NCBI RefSeq assembly: GCF_014356525.2
Contig: NC_052518.1
Location: 10,994,874 to 11,058,873 of the forward strand
Direction of reading: 5' to 3'
DNA from: Nilaparvata lugens
Lineage: Eukaryota; Arthropoda; Insecta; Hemiptera; Delphacidae
DNA length: 64,000 bases
Below, piece by piece: positions 33,785 through 45,120 of the stretch; position 1 is the stretch's first letter, and every line of letters starts with the position of its first letter. The translations under genes were made by a program, and so were the position numbers. A model generated the notes under the pieces. The model did no database searches, was not told the origin of the DNA, and saw only the letters and a list, made by a program, of their open reading frames with translations.

Positions 33785-34439
33785 GCCCACTTCAAACAAT
33801 ATGTTGAAAAATAAAACACTTCTTATCACATAAATTCATATGAGTTGATTAATTCATGAAATAAAATATTGTCTCTCTCTCCTTAAATATTGATAATAAT
33901 CTGTTAAAGGAATACTCACTCAATAATCAGAGAATAAATTGATGTATTTGTTACACTATTTTATTCTCTTTTATAATCATACATCCTAACTCATATATTA
34001 AACTAATATATCCACAGATAGCATGCTGTCTGGATGAGCATAAGCATGAATTTCCATTTCAAGAGTTTGATCTCATGGAAACTCTATTTTTCTTTTTGAC
34101 GGGAAAGTTAGAAACATAATGAGCCAAGCATCATAAATAATATGCTTTGGAGAGCGTTAATGAATGTTTGAATCATGTTGTACTCGCTTTGTGACTTGAA
34201 AATCATTTTCAGGAAACAAATTTTATCGGATGTTTAAATAAATTTTAATCACATTGTAGGGTGGTCGGTGGTCCTGAATACAGCTAACATATGCACATTA
34301 TCACAGTTTAGCACATTAATAAATGACTGCCACTTTCTTTCCATATAATTCAGTGCTTGAAGAACCATAAATACTCATTAGACAAACGAAAATCTTGATT
34401 TTCTGCAGTGGCTGACTGACTTTCCCTTATTATTGTGCC
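33785..34439. other. no gene seen
   Basis: AT-rich, no array, TIR or domain. Confidence 0.4.
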
Positions 34440-34703
34440 AAGCTGAGTTCACCCCTACACGTTCTTCATCGTTCACACTTGTTAATAATGATAACTTGGA
34501 GTTGTTTCTATTAACTGACGGTTCCAACTGCGCTTGTGAATTATTGTAGGCTAGTTTTGTGTTCTAGTAACGTAAATTGGTGTAAAACTTTTTCGCCGTC
34601 ACATCAAGACCGAAATAATTATACGTGCAATATTACTTTGATTTATCGTTTCTCAGCTGCTCAATTAGTTCGTACAGTCGCATATATAGGACCATTGAGG
34701 CAG
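34440..34703 (+). other. candidate 5' exon ending in a consensus donor
   Basis: The stretch ends in CATTGAGGCAG|GTAAGTTA at 34703/34704, a full metazoan 5' splice consensus. It is slightly GC-richer than what follows. The ORF at 34536-34760 runs across the donor and has no domain, so a non-coding first exon is as likely as a coding one. One consensus donor in 64 kb of DNA can easily arise by chance. Confidence 0.18.
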
Positions 34704-36111
34704 GTAAGTTATTTATCGCATGACAAGTTTTGTAGATCGAGCATTGAATCACACGTATAACCATCTGCTACTGCCTACTGCCCACCATTCATCACCAACA
34801 AGCTATTTTTATTGTCACGTTTTACAGTTGTTCTCACTGGAATAGTCATACACAATTATGAAGAACATCATGATATAAAAACAATTTCGAAAAAATCAAG
34901 TTATGACGCAAGTTTCAACAACCATCATGGGTACATATGTTGTGATTGAAAAAACAGAGGGATAAACCTAATATGACTGTTGAGATTTCTCAATGAACTC
35001 CGGTACTTCTCACAACTGCCTATTTTCATGTCCTGAGTATTTTGCTGTACAGTTGACATCCTATTCCATTTACACATGCACAAAATCAAAACAATGATCT
35101 GATATTTAAAATTGAGAACTGAGTTGGATGAATCACCAATTTTGGCAATATTAATTATTTATTATTGTGTAAAAATTATAAAAACTCGACAATTATATTC
35201 TTTCTCTGTGCATTTATATTCTGCTTATCAAGTACTTGAATTATTGATTATTGACAACTTGAATATAACATCCATAGATTATCATCCATCAACATAATTG
35301 CCTCATTTGTACGGCTGTTATAGATTTAACAAATTTATTTCTTATTTTTACAACTCGTGGCTGGACCTCAAGGCTTCTTTTTCCAGTCACGCCAAAAACT
35401 ATTATATTTTAATATTGATCTCCTATCTATTACAAGATGACTCTGATGATATATGTTATATGAATGGTTTTGGTTCGGTAATGCACATCTTTCAAGCACT
35501 AGAGAAGAGCCTCATTGAAGAATTACGTGTGAATAGGCCTCTTATATAAGGCTATAGGCCAAAAAGTGCCCCTTTTATTACTTCATGAACTCATTTCACC
35601 AGACTGCACTCTCATCCCTTACATATTTTGAAAGTCCAGTATTTTTTGATCACTTCAAACAAGAGTTATATGGATAAATAATGGGCTTAGTCAGGCTTCC
35701 TTTAAAGGGCAAGCTGGGGAGGCTCGAAAAATACCTTACTTGTGAAGTGGGAGGGATTCCCCTTGAAATATTCTTCTAAACCGTCTCTTTGAAAAGTGAA
35801 TTTCATACGGCTGTAGAAAAACTCTTTGTGAGTCATCATTCCCCCTGAATCCCCTTTACTATGTGTAGTTATCAAAGAAATTTTTATTGGGCAATAAATT
35901 TAAAATATATGTTTTTCTTTGAAGTATATTCCAATCAATTCATATTAACAATCGAAAATAGCAATGAATAAAAGAAATGAGAAATGTCCAGTCATTTCTA
36001 CAAACATAATGAGGTACTGAGGGGAAGGATCTCAACGCAAATTTGTATAGATAGTAAACAAAGTGTTGTACTATGAACGATTTTCCAATATTAGCATCCA
36101 GACTCACAACA
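34704..36111. other. no gene seen
   Basis: The ORF at 35298-35549 (83 codons) lacks a domain. No repeat structure recognised. Confidence 0.35.
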
Positions 36112-36345
36112 TAGAATAGAATGGAATTTATTATTTCTCATGAACAACAGTACAATATTACAAGAATAATCAATAATTTCCAAGAACAATCAAGAAATTA
36201 CAATAATAAATAAGAACACATCAAAGATATTAAGTTATTAGTTAGATAACTAGATATCAAGTTATTAAGTTATTATCAAGAACAATCAAGAAATTACAAT
36301 AATAAATAAGAACACATCAAAGATATTAAGTTATTAGCCAAATTT
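36112..36345 (-). mobile_element. retroposon tail (minus) with a 96-bp tandem duplication
   Basis: AGAATAGAATGGAATTTATT is the reverse complement of a TTCTA-type tail. Beyond it CAAGAACAATCAAGAAATTA starts at 36181 and again at 36277, followed in both by ATAAATAAGAACACATCAAA and GATATTAAGTTATTAG. The duplication is nearly perfect and lies in the presumed 3' UTR. Confidence 0.65.
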
Positions 36346-36559
36346 ATCAAATGCTATGGCTCAAAAATATAAATATACATTGCTTCTCTTTGTTTAAATT
36401 TCGTTGCTGTGCTGGGATTCCATGCTTGTTCTCCTTAATTTGTTCGTCATCACACTCTTACCCAATTCCCAAACTGCGTCAAGGTCTGTAGAGTGAAATA
36501 CCTCCAGAAATAATTCAGCTACGATCACATTGAGATCTGAATATGAGGAAAAAAGAATC

Positions 36560-36845
36560 TATCGTTGGGTATTTCAATTAGATTTGGCGTGAGTTTAAGC
36601 CCGGAACCAAGCAAATTATTATTGAATGAGCGTATTGCTCAGACTGATTCCACTGTCCACACCACCGAAACGGTTGGCCTTCAGTCTGGCCTCTCAACCC
36701 AGCCGAGTCTGCTCTCGTCTTTCGCCTCTTCAATCGTTTGTCTTTTATCCGCCAAAGAAAAAAGTAAGGAAAATGACGAAGAAAGAGACCGCATGACCTT
36801 GTACGTTGAGAAAGCCATGAAGCATGGTCTAACAAAGACCTAACA
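36560..36845 (+). other. GC-richer ORF, open on both strands, unidentified
   Basis: A 92-codon plus-strand ORF (36565-36843) contains VGLQSGLSTQPSLLSS and ends in an acidic/basic stretch, KEKSKENDEERDR. An 85-codon ORF is open on the minus strand over the same DNA. GC is higher than the flanks. Possible exon or regulatory block. No domain or clear splice pair seen. Confidence 0.22.
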
Positions 36846-37094
36846 TCTTACCGAAATGATGGCTGTGCATGATGGTTCAACTGTGTATAACTCACAAGTG
36901 GATGGTTGCTTATAGTACCTATTGTAACATATTACCTCTACTCTCATAACTCATACGCTCAAAAATATAATATGTAGAAATTACTGATGGGATTGACTAC
37001 CCTACTGAACAATAAATAATATCTGTTTAAATGTTTTGTACTTAATATTCAATTTAATGTATTAAATGAAGTTAGAAACATATGAGGAATTAGA
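36846..37094. other. no gene seen
   Basis: AT-rich, unremarkable. Confidence 0.4.
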
Positions 37095-37170
37095 TTAGAT
37101 TTCTTTATTTATGTATGTTACAATATTTACTGGCTTATACACTAATTTACATTAAATGACGATAATGCTT
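37095..37170 (-). mobile_element. retroposon 3' end (minus), partner at 22410
   Basis: TTAGATTAGATTTCTTTATT then TATGTATGTTACAATATTTA and CTGGCTTATACACTAA. Same family and orientation as 22410-22480, with a longer GATTA-type tail. Confidence 0.6.
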
Positions 37171-37410
37171 GTTATTCAACGAATTTCACAAAGTATAAAT
37201 AATTAATCAATGAGAATAAATATAGAAATGCAATTAGAATAACGATAATATAATAATGTGATGTAACTTCATAAATCGGCGGTGTTTCAACAAATAATTG
37301 TCGATTCTTTTAGAAGGATATAAAATATCCTTCTCATTAACACGACCGGGGAAAAATGAGACGTATGACTCATGAGCCATGGCTTTCAATAATAATTCTT
37401 TATTCTTTAT

Positions 37411-37533
37411 TGATTCATACAATAAGTACATCATCAAGAATGATAGGGAGAAAAAATTAAGGTAACCTTGTGCCTCTCAAAGAAGGTTACACATCGTCCG
37501 AAATAGGTTAAGTCTTGTAGTTGTTCACTTCAC
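37411..37533 (-). repeat. dispersed repeat (inverted partner 21385-21521)
   Basis: TGATTCATACAATAAGTACA, TAAGGTAACCTTGTGC, GTCCGAAATAGG and AAGTCTTGTAGTTGTTCACT form the reverse complement of the block at 21385. The preceding AATTCTTTATTCTTTAT fits a reversed retroposon tail. Confidence 0.75.
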
Positions 37534-38534
37534 AAATCTGATATTAGTTTCTTGATGGTTGGATCTTCATATTTTGCTAGATGATAGGAACAAATATTGA
37601 GTGACTTGTCTGGCTCAGTTCTAGTGTGATAGTAATTGATACATTTCAACAATGGATCCTCTCAAAAATTTTACTGAATCATTCCTAAAATTATAACACC
37701 TCTACTCCGATACTTTATGTGGGAATAGATTATGACGATGAAAGAAGGCGTCATAGTCAGATAGCAGTTTTTGCCAACCTGTTGTTGCTAGTCTATCCAT
37801 ACAATGAAAGAATATAACGTGCTGGTGTATCCTAATGCTGATTCGGAATTAGCTGACTTACTCGCTTGCTATTTGAAGGAAGGTTGGACGATTATATAAA
37901 TTGAGACGGTGTGGATATATATATATATATCTCCCGCCTGTAGAACCAGTTTGACATTCAGAAGACCTCATGTGACCTGCATGAGAAGGTTCAATGTCAA
38001 TATTTTGTTTAACTCGACAGTGTCATGATGGTAACCTTGTCTGATTGAACCTATTGGGACTATCAGCTTAAACAAATGATGTCCTTATCTGAAGACGACT
38101 TTGAGACTTCTAAATTCACCATCGGCAATGTGGGTCATCAATAATTTATTCTGCTCGTCCCATATTGAAAAAAAAAAATATATACAGACGAATTCAGAGC
38201 TCATTGCGAGCACCGATCGGAAACTTAGTTTATTCAAATGACTTAAAAAGCTACTGGTAATCCCACAATCCACATGGCCCTTTAATATGAGGTCGATGGA
38301 TGATAATTGAAAATGAAGAAATATATAAAGTTGCAAGAAGGGGCTATTTTTGACGACTGTTTTGTGTCTCCTCGTAGCTGGAGGTTTTCACTCTTAATAT
38401 TTTCTACTACTTATTCATCATATATGAAGAAAATATATTTCTCATTTGCTACCAGAAATACTCATTCAGGCAACCTACAAATTGACCTTTATGTTGTTCG
38501 GGTTATCATTACTAACTCAACAATAAATTCTACT
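37534..38534. other. no gene; TA microsatellite
   Basis: A short TA run lies at 37916-37930. Open frames at 38085-38336 and 38307-38654 have no domain. Confidence 0.4.
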
Positions 38535-38665
38535 TATGATATTACTTTATTTATTTATACATTGATATGTACAATATCATTCTCAATTATGAATGATTGG
38601 GAAAGGAACAGCAGGCTTAAAGCCCAAAACTGGTCCTTTCCCAAATTTAGATAGAAATTGTCCAA
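38535..38665 (-). mobile_element. retroposon 3' end (minus), AAAGCCCAAAACT type
   Basis: ACTTTATTTATTTATACATT, then GGGAAAGGAACAGCAGGCTT and AAAGCCCAAAACTGGTCC. Related blocks: AGAAAAGGACCAACAGGCCT with AGCCCAAAACTG at 57525 and GAAAAGAAAAACAGGCTATT with GCCCAAAACTT at 63097, all minus; GGGCCAAGCCTGTTGTTCC at 62733 is plus. Confidence 0.6.
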
Positions 38666-39170
38666 AAATAGGTTATGTTTAAAATAGGTTATCACTTCAT
38701 GATTTTTGTCCAATTTTAAGTCCAAAATATATATAAGCTAGGAATTTAGAAATTAGAAAAGTTGAAAACTTAATTAAATAAGAATACTTCACGAAATCAT
38801 CACTGATAACTGAAAAATACTACTTACATTGTATAAACTTTTTAAAATTTCAATACGAATTATTATTCTGTATAGTTACATCATTCTTGGATACTGAGCA
38901 GATATTTTTCACTATGCTGTACTTATTAGTCGATGTTTTCAAGATTATAGTAGATATAGCTTAAAAAATATTCTCTGGTAGGCTTGAGAAAGAGGCGAGG
39001 TTTTTATTATATAAGTTTTACTCTCTCAAGTTCTATTTCTTTTTTTAAGTTTTTTTTTAAATCTTATTTCAAGTAGGAAACCCATGAATCACCATGATCC
39101 AGGACCGGACAAATGTCTCATTATCATTTGTTTCACTACGGTATAATATGACGTCACTTCATCACCATTA
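38666..39170. other. no gene seen
   Basis: AT-rich spacer. AGGTTATGTTTAAAATAGGT at 38669 may belong to the preceding retroposon. Confidence 0.4.
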
Positions 39171-40310
39171 CTATAGTGAGATTAACTTTAAACTGTCAGT
39201 ATTCGCTATATTCATCAACAAAGCTTTCCATTCAACCAATGCTGACAGTCTGTAATTCACTTCAAACTGATGGCATTCCTGATATGTATCATCAACGCTT
39301 CTCATAATTTTCTTCAGAGCTTCCTCATAAATAACATTAATGCTTCACATATAACCAACACTGACAGAATAAAGTGAATCTGTTGCGGATAGTTGACATT
39401 GACTTTGCACCCGGCGTTCCAGGAAAATTATGAGTGTCGGCTACTGTGAGAATCACAACAAACATTCAAACATACTGCCAGTATTGTTTGAATGGGGAGC
39501 ATAGATGGTATCTATGAGGTATGCTGACAATTTAAATGGAATCTAACCAGACAGATGTAATACACACACTGTCAGTATCAGTTTGTTTATATAAGGAAAG
39601 GTGCCAGTATAACGTGAATCTTACTACATAGAACTAATACACAAACTGGCAGTATTAGTCAAATGGGGAGCTTTGGGTTTGTTTATAAGGAAAGATGACT
39701 GATTAAAGTGAATCTTACACATAGAAATAATACACAAACTGGCAGTATTAGTTAAATGAGGAGCTTTGGGTTTGTTTATAAGGAAAGGTGACAGATTAAA
39801 GTGAATCTTACTCATGGAAATAATACACAAACTGGCAGTATTAGTTAAATGGGGAGCTTTGGGTTTGTTTATAAGGAAAGGTGACAGATTAAAGTGAATC
39901 TTACACATAGAACTAATACACAAACTGGCAGTATTAGTTAAATGGGGAGCTTTGGGTTTGTTTATAAGGAAAGGTGACAGATTAAAGTGGATCTTACTCA
40001 TGGAAATAATACACAAACTGGCAGTATTAGTAAAATGGGAAGCTTTGGGTTTGTTTATAAGGAAAGGTGACAGATTAAAGTGAATCTTACTCATGGAATA
40101 ATACACAAACTGGCAGTATTAGTTAAATGGGTAGGTTTGATGCTATTTACAAGGGATTCTGACAGTTTTACAGAATCTCACTATAGAGAGCTCTAGTGGA
40201 ACTATCAGTATTAACTTTGTATGCGAAGATTTGATGTTCTTTACAAGGGATTCTGACAGTATGAACAGAATCTAGCTACAGAGGGCTCTAGTGAGAACGA
40301 ACTATCAGCA
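39171..40310. repeat. satellite-like array derived from a MITE (family D)
   Basis: The core, 39648-40112, holds five 93-bp units starting GGCAGTATTAGT(T/C)AAATGG at 39648, 39741, 39834, 39927 and 40020 (the last is 92 bp). Each carries GAGCTTTGGGTTTGTTTATA, AGGAAAGGTGACAGATTAAA and GTGAATCTTAC. The flanks (39171-39647 and 40113-40310) contain more diverged units of about 95-110 bp with (A)CTG(T/A)CAGTATT and CTGACAGT...GAATCTCACTATAG. These halves match the ends of family D MITEs such as 51153-51250. Because 93 is a multiple of 3, a 160-codon minus ORF (39624-40106) stays open; I regard it as non-coding. Confidence 0.9.
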
Positions 40311-40548
40311 GACGATTGATAGTTTAGGATTGTTTCATTTTATGCTCAAATTGAAGCCTATGCCTGGCTTATAATATGAATAAAAAATTAGTATGACAAC
40401 TTTCCTTGCCGTTATGAAAATTTCGGCAAAAACCGCCTCGTGTGAATCCAGCGTGAGAGTCAAGTTTTCGGAAATATAATTCAAAATTGATCATCTGACG
40501 AGATCAATTCTGCTATCTCTTCCAGTGAATGATTTAATAGTATCAACA
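40311..40548. other. no gene seen
   Basis: Short spacer between two arrays. Confidence 0.4.
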
Positions 40549-40823
40549 GTTGCCTCTCTCATTAAGTTTGCATTTGAATAACCGCATTTTCTCGAATTTC
40601 GAACTTATTTTTAATTTCAGATGAAAATGTTACTGGACATTAATTGTGGAGATTTTCATGCTCAATATTTTCCACTCATTTAAAGTTGCCCCTCTCATTG
40701 AGTTTGCATTTGAATGATCACATTTTCTCGAATTTCGAACTTATTTTTAATTTCAGGTGAAAATGTTACTGGACATTAATTATTGTAGATATTTTCATGC
40801 TTAATCTTTTCCACTCGTTTAAA
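40549..40823 (+). repeat. tandem duplication, 2 x 136 bp
   Basis: GTTGCCTCTCTCATTAAGTT at 40549 and GTTGCCCCTCTCATTGAGTT at 40685, followed in both by TGCATTTGAAT, TTCTCGAATTTCGAACTTAT, TTTTAATTTCAG(A/G)TGAAAA and TGTTACTGGACATTAATT. Highly similar. Confidence 0.95.
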
Positions 40824-40841
40824 TTGTTTCTGAAGCTTAAA

Positions 40842-40880
40842 TTATTTTGTCACGACATGTTTCGGCTACTAATTTTCTGG
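40842..40880 (-). repeat. AAAGGGTACT-family fragment
   Basis: AAATTATTTTGTCACGACAT followed by GTTTCGGCTACTAATTTTC is the reverse-complement version of the block also present at 56455-56500. Confidence 0.5.
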
Positions 40881-41019
40881 CTTATAATGTATAACAAGAT
40901 ATTGACAGTTTAATATTTATATTTTCAATATTATATAATATTAATATAGTATTATATTATGAATATTTTAGTTTAAATATTATATAATATTTTTGATTTT
41001 ATATTTTTATTCAATTGAA

Positions 41020-41556
41020 TCAGGTATCAGCATTAATTGTATGGTAAGCATTGATGGGTATTGCTGACAATTTTAGGTGAATAGAAGGCCGGAGCATAAT
41101 CATTGCACAATGGTGACGTAAGTAGGTGCTGTGGGGGCGACGCCTCAGCACTGAACAGTGAACACAAGGTGCCAAACAAGTTTGATTATTTTGCCGGTTG
41201 CTGTAGCTGGTCAAAGTCTGGTGGGACTCTGAATATTGTGGAGTGTGAAGAGAACGCGGCTGCAATGTAACTGCGGTCGACGACTGCTCGCCAAAGTAAC
41301 GTAACGGTTCTTGCGGCCAATAACCTTGTGTCCCATAGATGGCTGGTGGCTGGTGGCTCTTCTCACCGCCAGTTTCAAGTTCACGTCTTGTTCCCTTCAA
41401 AATTCCTCGCTTCACTTCCTTCCAAGATTTTCTTCCAAAAAATAACTTGCTGGCTTTAAATTTGTCTTTGGTTCTATTCAAAGATCTTTGGGAAATTGTT
41501 TTTGGTTTCCCTTCCCTTCTCCCCCTTCTACTCCTTAAAAATTCGTCTTGCCACAC
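41020..41556 (-). CDS. 178-codon ORF, unidentified; possible exon
   Basis: Longest ORF in the window, minus strand. The first third is basic (EFLRSRRGRREGKPKTISQR) and is encoded by the first units of the tandem array at 41417-41640. The middle is GC-richer and less repetitive (YGTQGYWPQEPLRYFGEQSS, PCVHCSVLRRRPHS). The last 20 codons run into a family D MITE relic (around 41030-41090). This mixture argues against an intact protein. The 41110-41345 part is the only plausible exon segment. No domain, signal peptide or transmembrane segment is evident. Confidence 0.2.
   Translation of the reverse strand: MWQDEFLRSRRGRREGKPKTISQRSLNRTKDKFKASKLFFGRKSWKEVKRGILKGTRRELETGGEKSHQPPAIYGTQGYWPQEPLRYFGEQSSTAVTLQPRSLHTPQYSESHQTLTSYSNRQNNQTCLAPCVHCSVLRRRPHSTYLRHHCAMIMLRPSIHLKLSAIPINAYHTINADT
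41022..41095. mobile_element. MITE family D relic
   Basis: GTATCAGCATTAATTGTATG at the left and GCTGACAATTTTAGGTGAAT at the right are diverged forms of the family D arms (CTGTCAGCATT... and ...AATGCTGACAGT...GTGAATC). The outer CACTATAG ends are lost. Confidence 0.5.
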
Positions 41557-42060
41557 TTCCTTCCAAAATTTTTTCCAAAAAATAACTTGCTGTCTTTAAA
41601 ATTCGTCTTTGATTTCATTCTCAAATCTTTAGAAAATTGTCTTTGAAATAACAATTTCCGCCTTCAAAATTCGACCTTTTATATTTCAAGATTTTTCAAG
41701 GAATTATTTTAATTTTGTCGTTAAAATTCCTAGATCTTTGGGAAATTTTCTTCGAAATAAAAATTTTCCACCGTTGAAATTCGATATTTATTTATTCCTC
41801 AACGAATTATTTTCGATAAAATAAGTGACTGTCTTAAAAATTCTACACTTAATTTGTTCAAAACTGGAAAATGTATTTAAAAATGCTTGGAAAACTTAAG
41901 AACGTATTTTGGAGTATCGGCTAGGAGTATTGTCAAGAGATTATTTTCGATACAATAGCTGATTGTCTTCAAAATTCTACACTTAATTTGTTCAAAACTG
42001 GAAAATGTATTTAAAAATACTTGGAAAATTCAAGAAAGTATTGTCGGCTGTTCTGAAGTA
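41417..42060 (+). repeat. degenerate tandem array, period about 70-141 bp
   Basis: TTCCTTCCAAGATTTTCTTC at 41417 and TTCCTTCCAAAATTTTTTCC at 41558 open two 141-bp units. Later units keep GTCTT(T/C)AAAATTCG and CAAA(G/T)CTTTGGGAAATT. Two final units share ACACTTAATTTGTTCAAAAC and TGGAAAATGTATTTAAAAAT at 41849 and 41982. A further relic with TCTGTCTTCAAAATTCGATA lies at 42391-42490. Confidence 0.75.
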
Positions 42061-43858
42061 GTGATAGGATATTTATCATTGTAGAATAGCCTGAAGCAGA
42101 AGTAATAACACCCTATACAAATATGATATAATCCATAATATAATGAAGGAAAGAACTGGGCTTATACACGTACGGATAGGAAATTCACGAATGACGCATC
42201 ATCACGTCTGAACTACTGGACTGATTAATTTTAAATTTTGCAAATAGATTCTTAATCTACCGAGTATGGTTATAGGCCTATTTTAAATTCGTCAAGATTC
42301 TAGTAGGTCACGTTCTCATCAGACCCTTGTGGAGCACGGGTTACCTGTTAGTATTCTATATTTCATAAAATAGAAGATTTCCTCCTATAAGATAAGTTTC
42401 TGTCTTCAAAATTCGATATTTATTTTATTTAGATCTGGAAAGTTCAAGTAGAAAGCATGGAAAACTCAAAAACGTATTGGAAATCATCGACAATATTCAA
42501 TATTCTATCGCTGTAGAATAGTTCACCTATGATTCATTCATTTTTGAGTGATAAGAATCAGAATAAAACATGGCAAGCAACAATAAATAAATACATTATT
42601 GAAAAGAATAAAATAGATTAATTGATAATTGATTGTTGTTCGAATTGAAGGAAATTTCTGTTCAACTATAATAAAAAGTTCATAACTTTATATAACTAGA
42701 GTAATTTCTATAGTTTCAAAAAATGACATTGAAAAACAAAATTGATGCAGATATCAAGGGATGTTGGAACATTGAAGACATTGACACTGAGATGTAATGA
42801 AAATTATAGTGAGCATAGGCAGTTATAATATGAAGGCAGAGAATCTTGGAAAAATTCAATTGGATCGCAGTCAACTGAGACAGCGTTAACTCCTATCCTT
42901 GTCATCATCACTCGCATCACATCGGCTTCAGTGACAGAAGAGTGAGAGAGAGTGAGCGAGAACTCTTGACGAGGAGCAGCTTGAGAAGTAGCCTAAGTTT
43001 AATTTGGTAGTCGAGAACCCGAAACAGGTCAACAGGAATATTGACATCATCCAAATTAGAAGGAATTTATAGTGACTCAAATGTGATTTGCCAATACATT
43101 TTTCTTTTCAATTTCAACCACTCTGCTTGAGTAGGCTACCTGCCAGAAAAAAAGTGGTAATAGAATTTAATTTTTTAATCTCTCATGCATTGCTGAGTTT
43201 TTTCCAAGCTGCTAATAGCCTACCAACCATGCTCTGGCAGTTACTGAACAATATGCCCTCATAGGCAAAACAAATAGAAGCGGCTATTCTATAGATATCA
43301 TGGATTATAAGCACTTGGTTCTACGAGAGAAAGAGAGAGAGAGTGATACTGAGAGAGAGTCTCTCAGTTTCTGCAACCCTCAAATCTGATCCAATCAAGG
43401 TGCAGGTCCCTTATTAGATCTCTGAGTGACAATAGAAAACCATCTTCTCGATGTTCTAATTATCAGCTTGTATTCGTGGAAGCATCGTTTGAGGTATGCC
43501 CTGTGCCCTGAATTTCCTCACCAACTGCTTCCTACGCCATCTTGAAACGCTAAGAACTTCTGGTTAGTTATTGGACTAAGTCCGCACACCTCATCCTACA
43601 AGAGACCCCTTAAAAATATCAAGAATCGTTTCTTTGAGAAATTAATTTTCCTGGAAAAATTAGTCTGAAACATTAATTGTCACCCGAGCAGAATAGGATG
43701 TAAACTTCCCCCTTTCTTGCGTCGACTAACCCTATCCCCTCTTCTCTGATTTTCCACCTATCATGAAGAATAAAGAATTTAATTTGACGCACTCTGTATA
43801 ATTTATAAATTTATTAATCTATCAGTGAATAGAAAGTTATATGAACAATACTCCATGA
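42061..43858. other. no gene seen
   Basis: Holds the array relic at 42391-42490. A GAGAGA-rich patch occurs at 43327-43362 and another purine-rich patch (GTGAGAGAGAGTGAGCGAGA) at 42942. No domain recognised. Confidence 0.35.
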
Positions 43859-43865
43859 AAAATAT

Positions 43866-43918
43866 ATGATATATAAATAGTGATATATATATATATATTA
43901 TATATATATATATAAAAT
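43866..43918. repeat. TA microsatellite
   Basis: Two long TATATA runs separated by a single phase shift, plus flanking AT dinucleotides. Confidence 0.9.
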
Positions 43919-44394
43919 AGTGTATGCATCATACACTTACAACCGTTTTATTCAAGTTACACTACTGTATTTAGAAATTTACCTCGAGTAGTAAGTATTA
44001 AGATTTTCCAAAACCTTGCAACATAGTGCCAACTATTCACTATTCTACTTTGACCCAACTATTCACTATTGACACAACTATTTCTCAATTCCCTATTTCT
44101 TATTCTTATTTATGATTTTCAGTCCCTATTTCTCTATTCCTGATTCACTACTAATTTATTGACTAGAACAAATCAACGATATACAAATAGAACCTGCACA
44201 TATACTAACAATAACGTTGTTTTGGTGCAAACTGCATCTTAATATACCAATATCACAGTCCCAGTGGCTGTCACTTGTTTTTGTACTATTAAAATACATT
44301 GATATTAAGTCAGGTATAGAAAAATAAATTGACTAATGAAGCACCTTTGTTGAGACGGATTCAGGTACAATGGGATTCATCTGTAACTGTTTAC
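43919..44394. other. no gene seen
   Basis: CAACTATTCACTATT is locally repeated at 44031, 44056 and similar. Otherwise nothing recognised. Confidence 0.4.
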
Positions 44395-44660
44395 ATTGTT
44401 TATAAAATGAATATCAATGCTTCTCATTCAACGAATGCTGATAGTTTTGAAGTGGATATCTTAGATAAATTTGTTCAAGAAGTGTCTCAGCATTTATTCA
44501 TTTATTTATTTAATTATCCAGAATTACACAACTTACAGAAACATTGCCCAGAACTAAACATTGCTAATAAGTATTGATGTTTCTCATCCAACTAAAATGA
44601 TGAGAGTTTGGAGTGAGTAGATGTAGAATTAATCAGGTAGTGATTAGAAGTAGAATTAAT
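44395..44660. mobile_element. MITE family D copy interrupted by a retroposon tail
   Basis: ATCAATGCTTCTCATTCAAC then GAATGCTGATAGTTTTGAAG is the right arm of family D. At 44490-44570 TTTATTCATTTATTTATTTA followed by TCCAGAATTACACAACTTAC is a reversed retroposon 3' end. After it, GATGTTTCTCATCCAACTAA with ATGATGAGAGTTTGGAGTGA resumes a second family D-like arm. Confidence 0.5.
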
Positions 44661-44769
44661 CAGGTACAGTTGCCTGATGAGTAGAGTTGTGAACTTCTTT
44701 ATTACAAGCACACGTGACTTATTGTCTCGAGTTGAATGATCTTGTTGTTAAGGCGTTAACAGATGATGG

Positions 44770-45120
44770 CAGCGACTATTGATGTGTGCTGCCAGAATCA
44801 AGAGAGCGTAGCGCAGCTTCGAAAATAGCCGGAGGCTGATGCATGGCCACCGTGATGTCGCAGTCATGTCGCCGCGTTGTCGCAGCGATGTCGCCTGTCG
44901 CCGTGATGTGTGAATAGATTATGGTGCAGGTGATCAGTTGCGACCCGATTTGTTCGGTCGTTCGTCTAGAAACGGTCGCTCGCCAAAAAGACGTTATGAT
45001 GAATACGTTGTGCATATGTTGAGCAACAAAGGGTAACGCCATCAATTTCGCGGACGTGTTGACAAATCGCTGCACTGCACTACCGCTGCCGAACTGTCCT
45101 GCTCAACACACTCAATATTA
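44770..45120. other. CpG-rich block with repeated GTCGC motifs
   Basis: GATGTCGCAGTCATGTCGCC, GCGTTGTCGCAGCGATGTCG and CCTGTCGCCGTGATG are clustered at 44853-44910. Further CG-rich sequence (GTTCGGTCGTTCGTCTAG) extends to about 45100. A 99-codon minus-strand ORF (44776-45075) spans it without a recognised domain. The flank GAGAGCGTAGCGCAGC recalls the AGCGTAGCG motif at 24428. Transposon interior or regulatory island are both possible. Confidence 0.35.

Noticed and set aside
39624..40106. 160-codon minus-strand ORF with a 31-residue repeat
   Set aside because: It is the translation of a 93-bp non-coding tandem array. The frame is open only because 93 is divisible by three.
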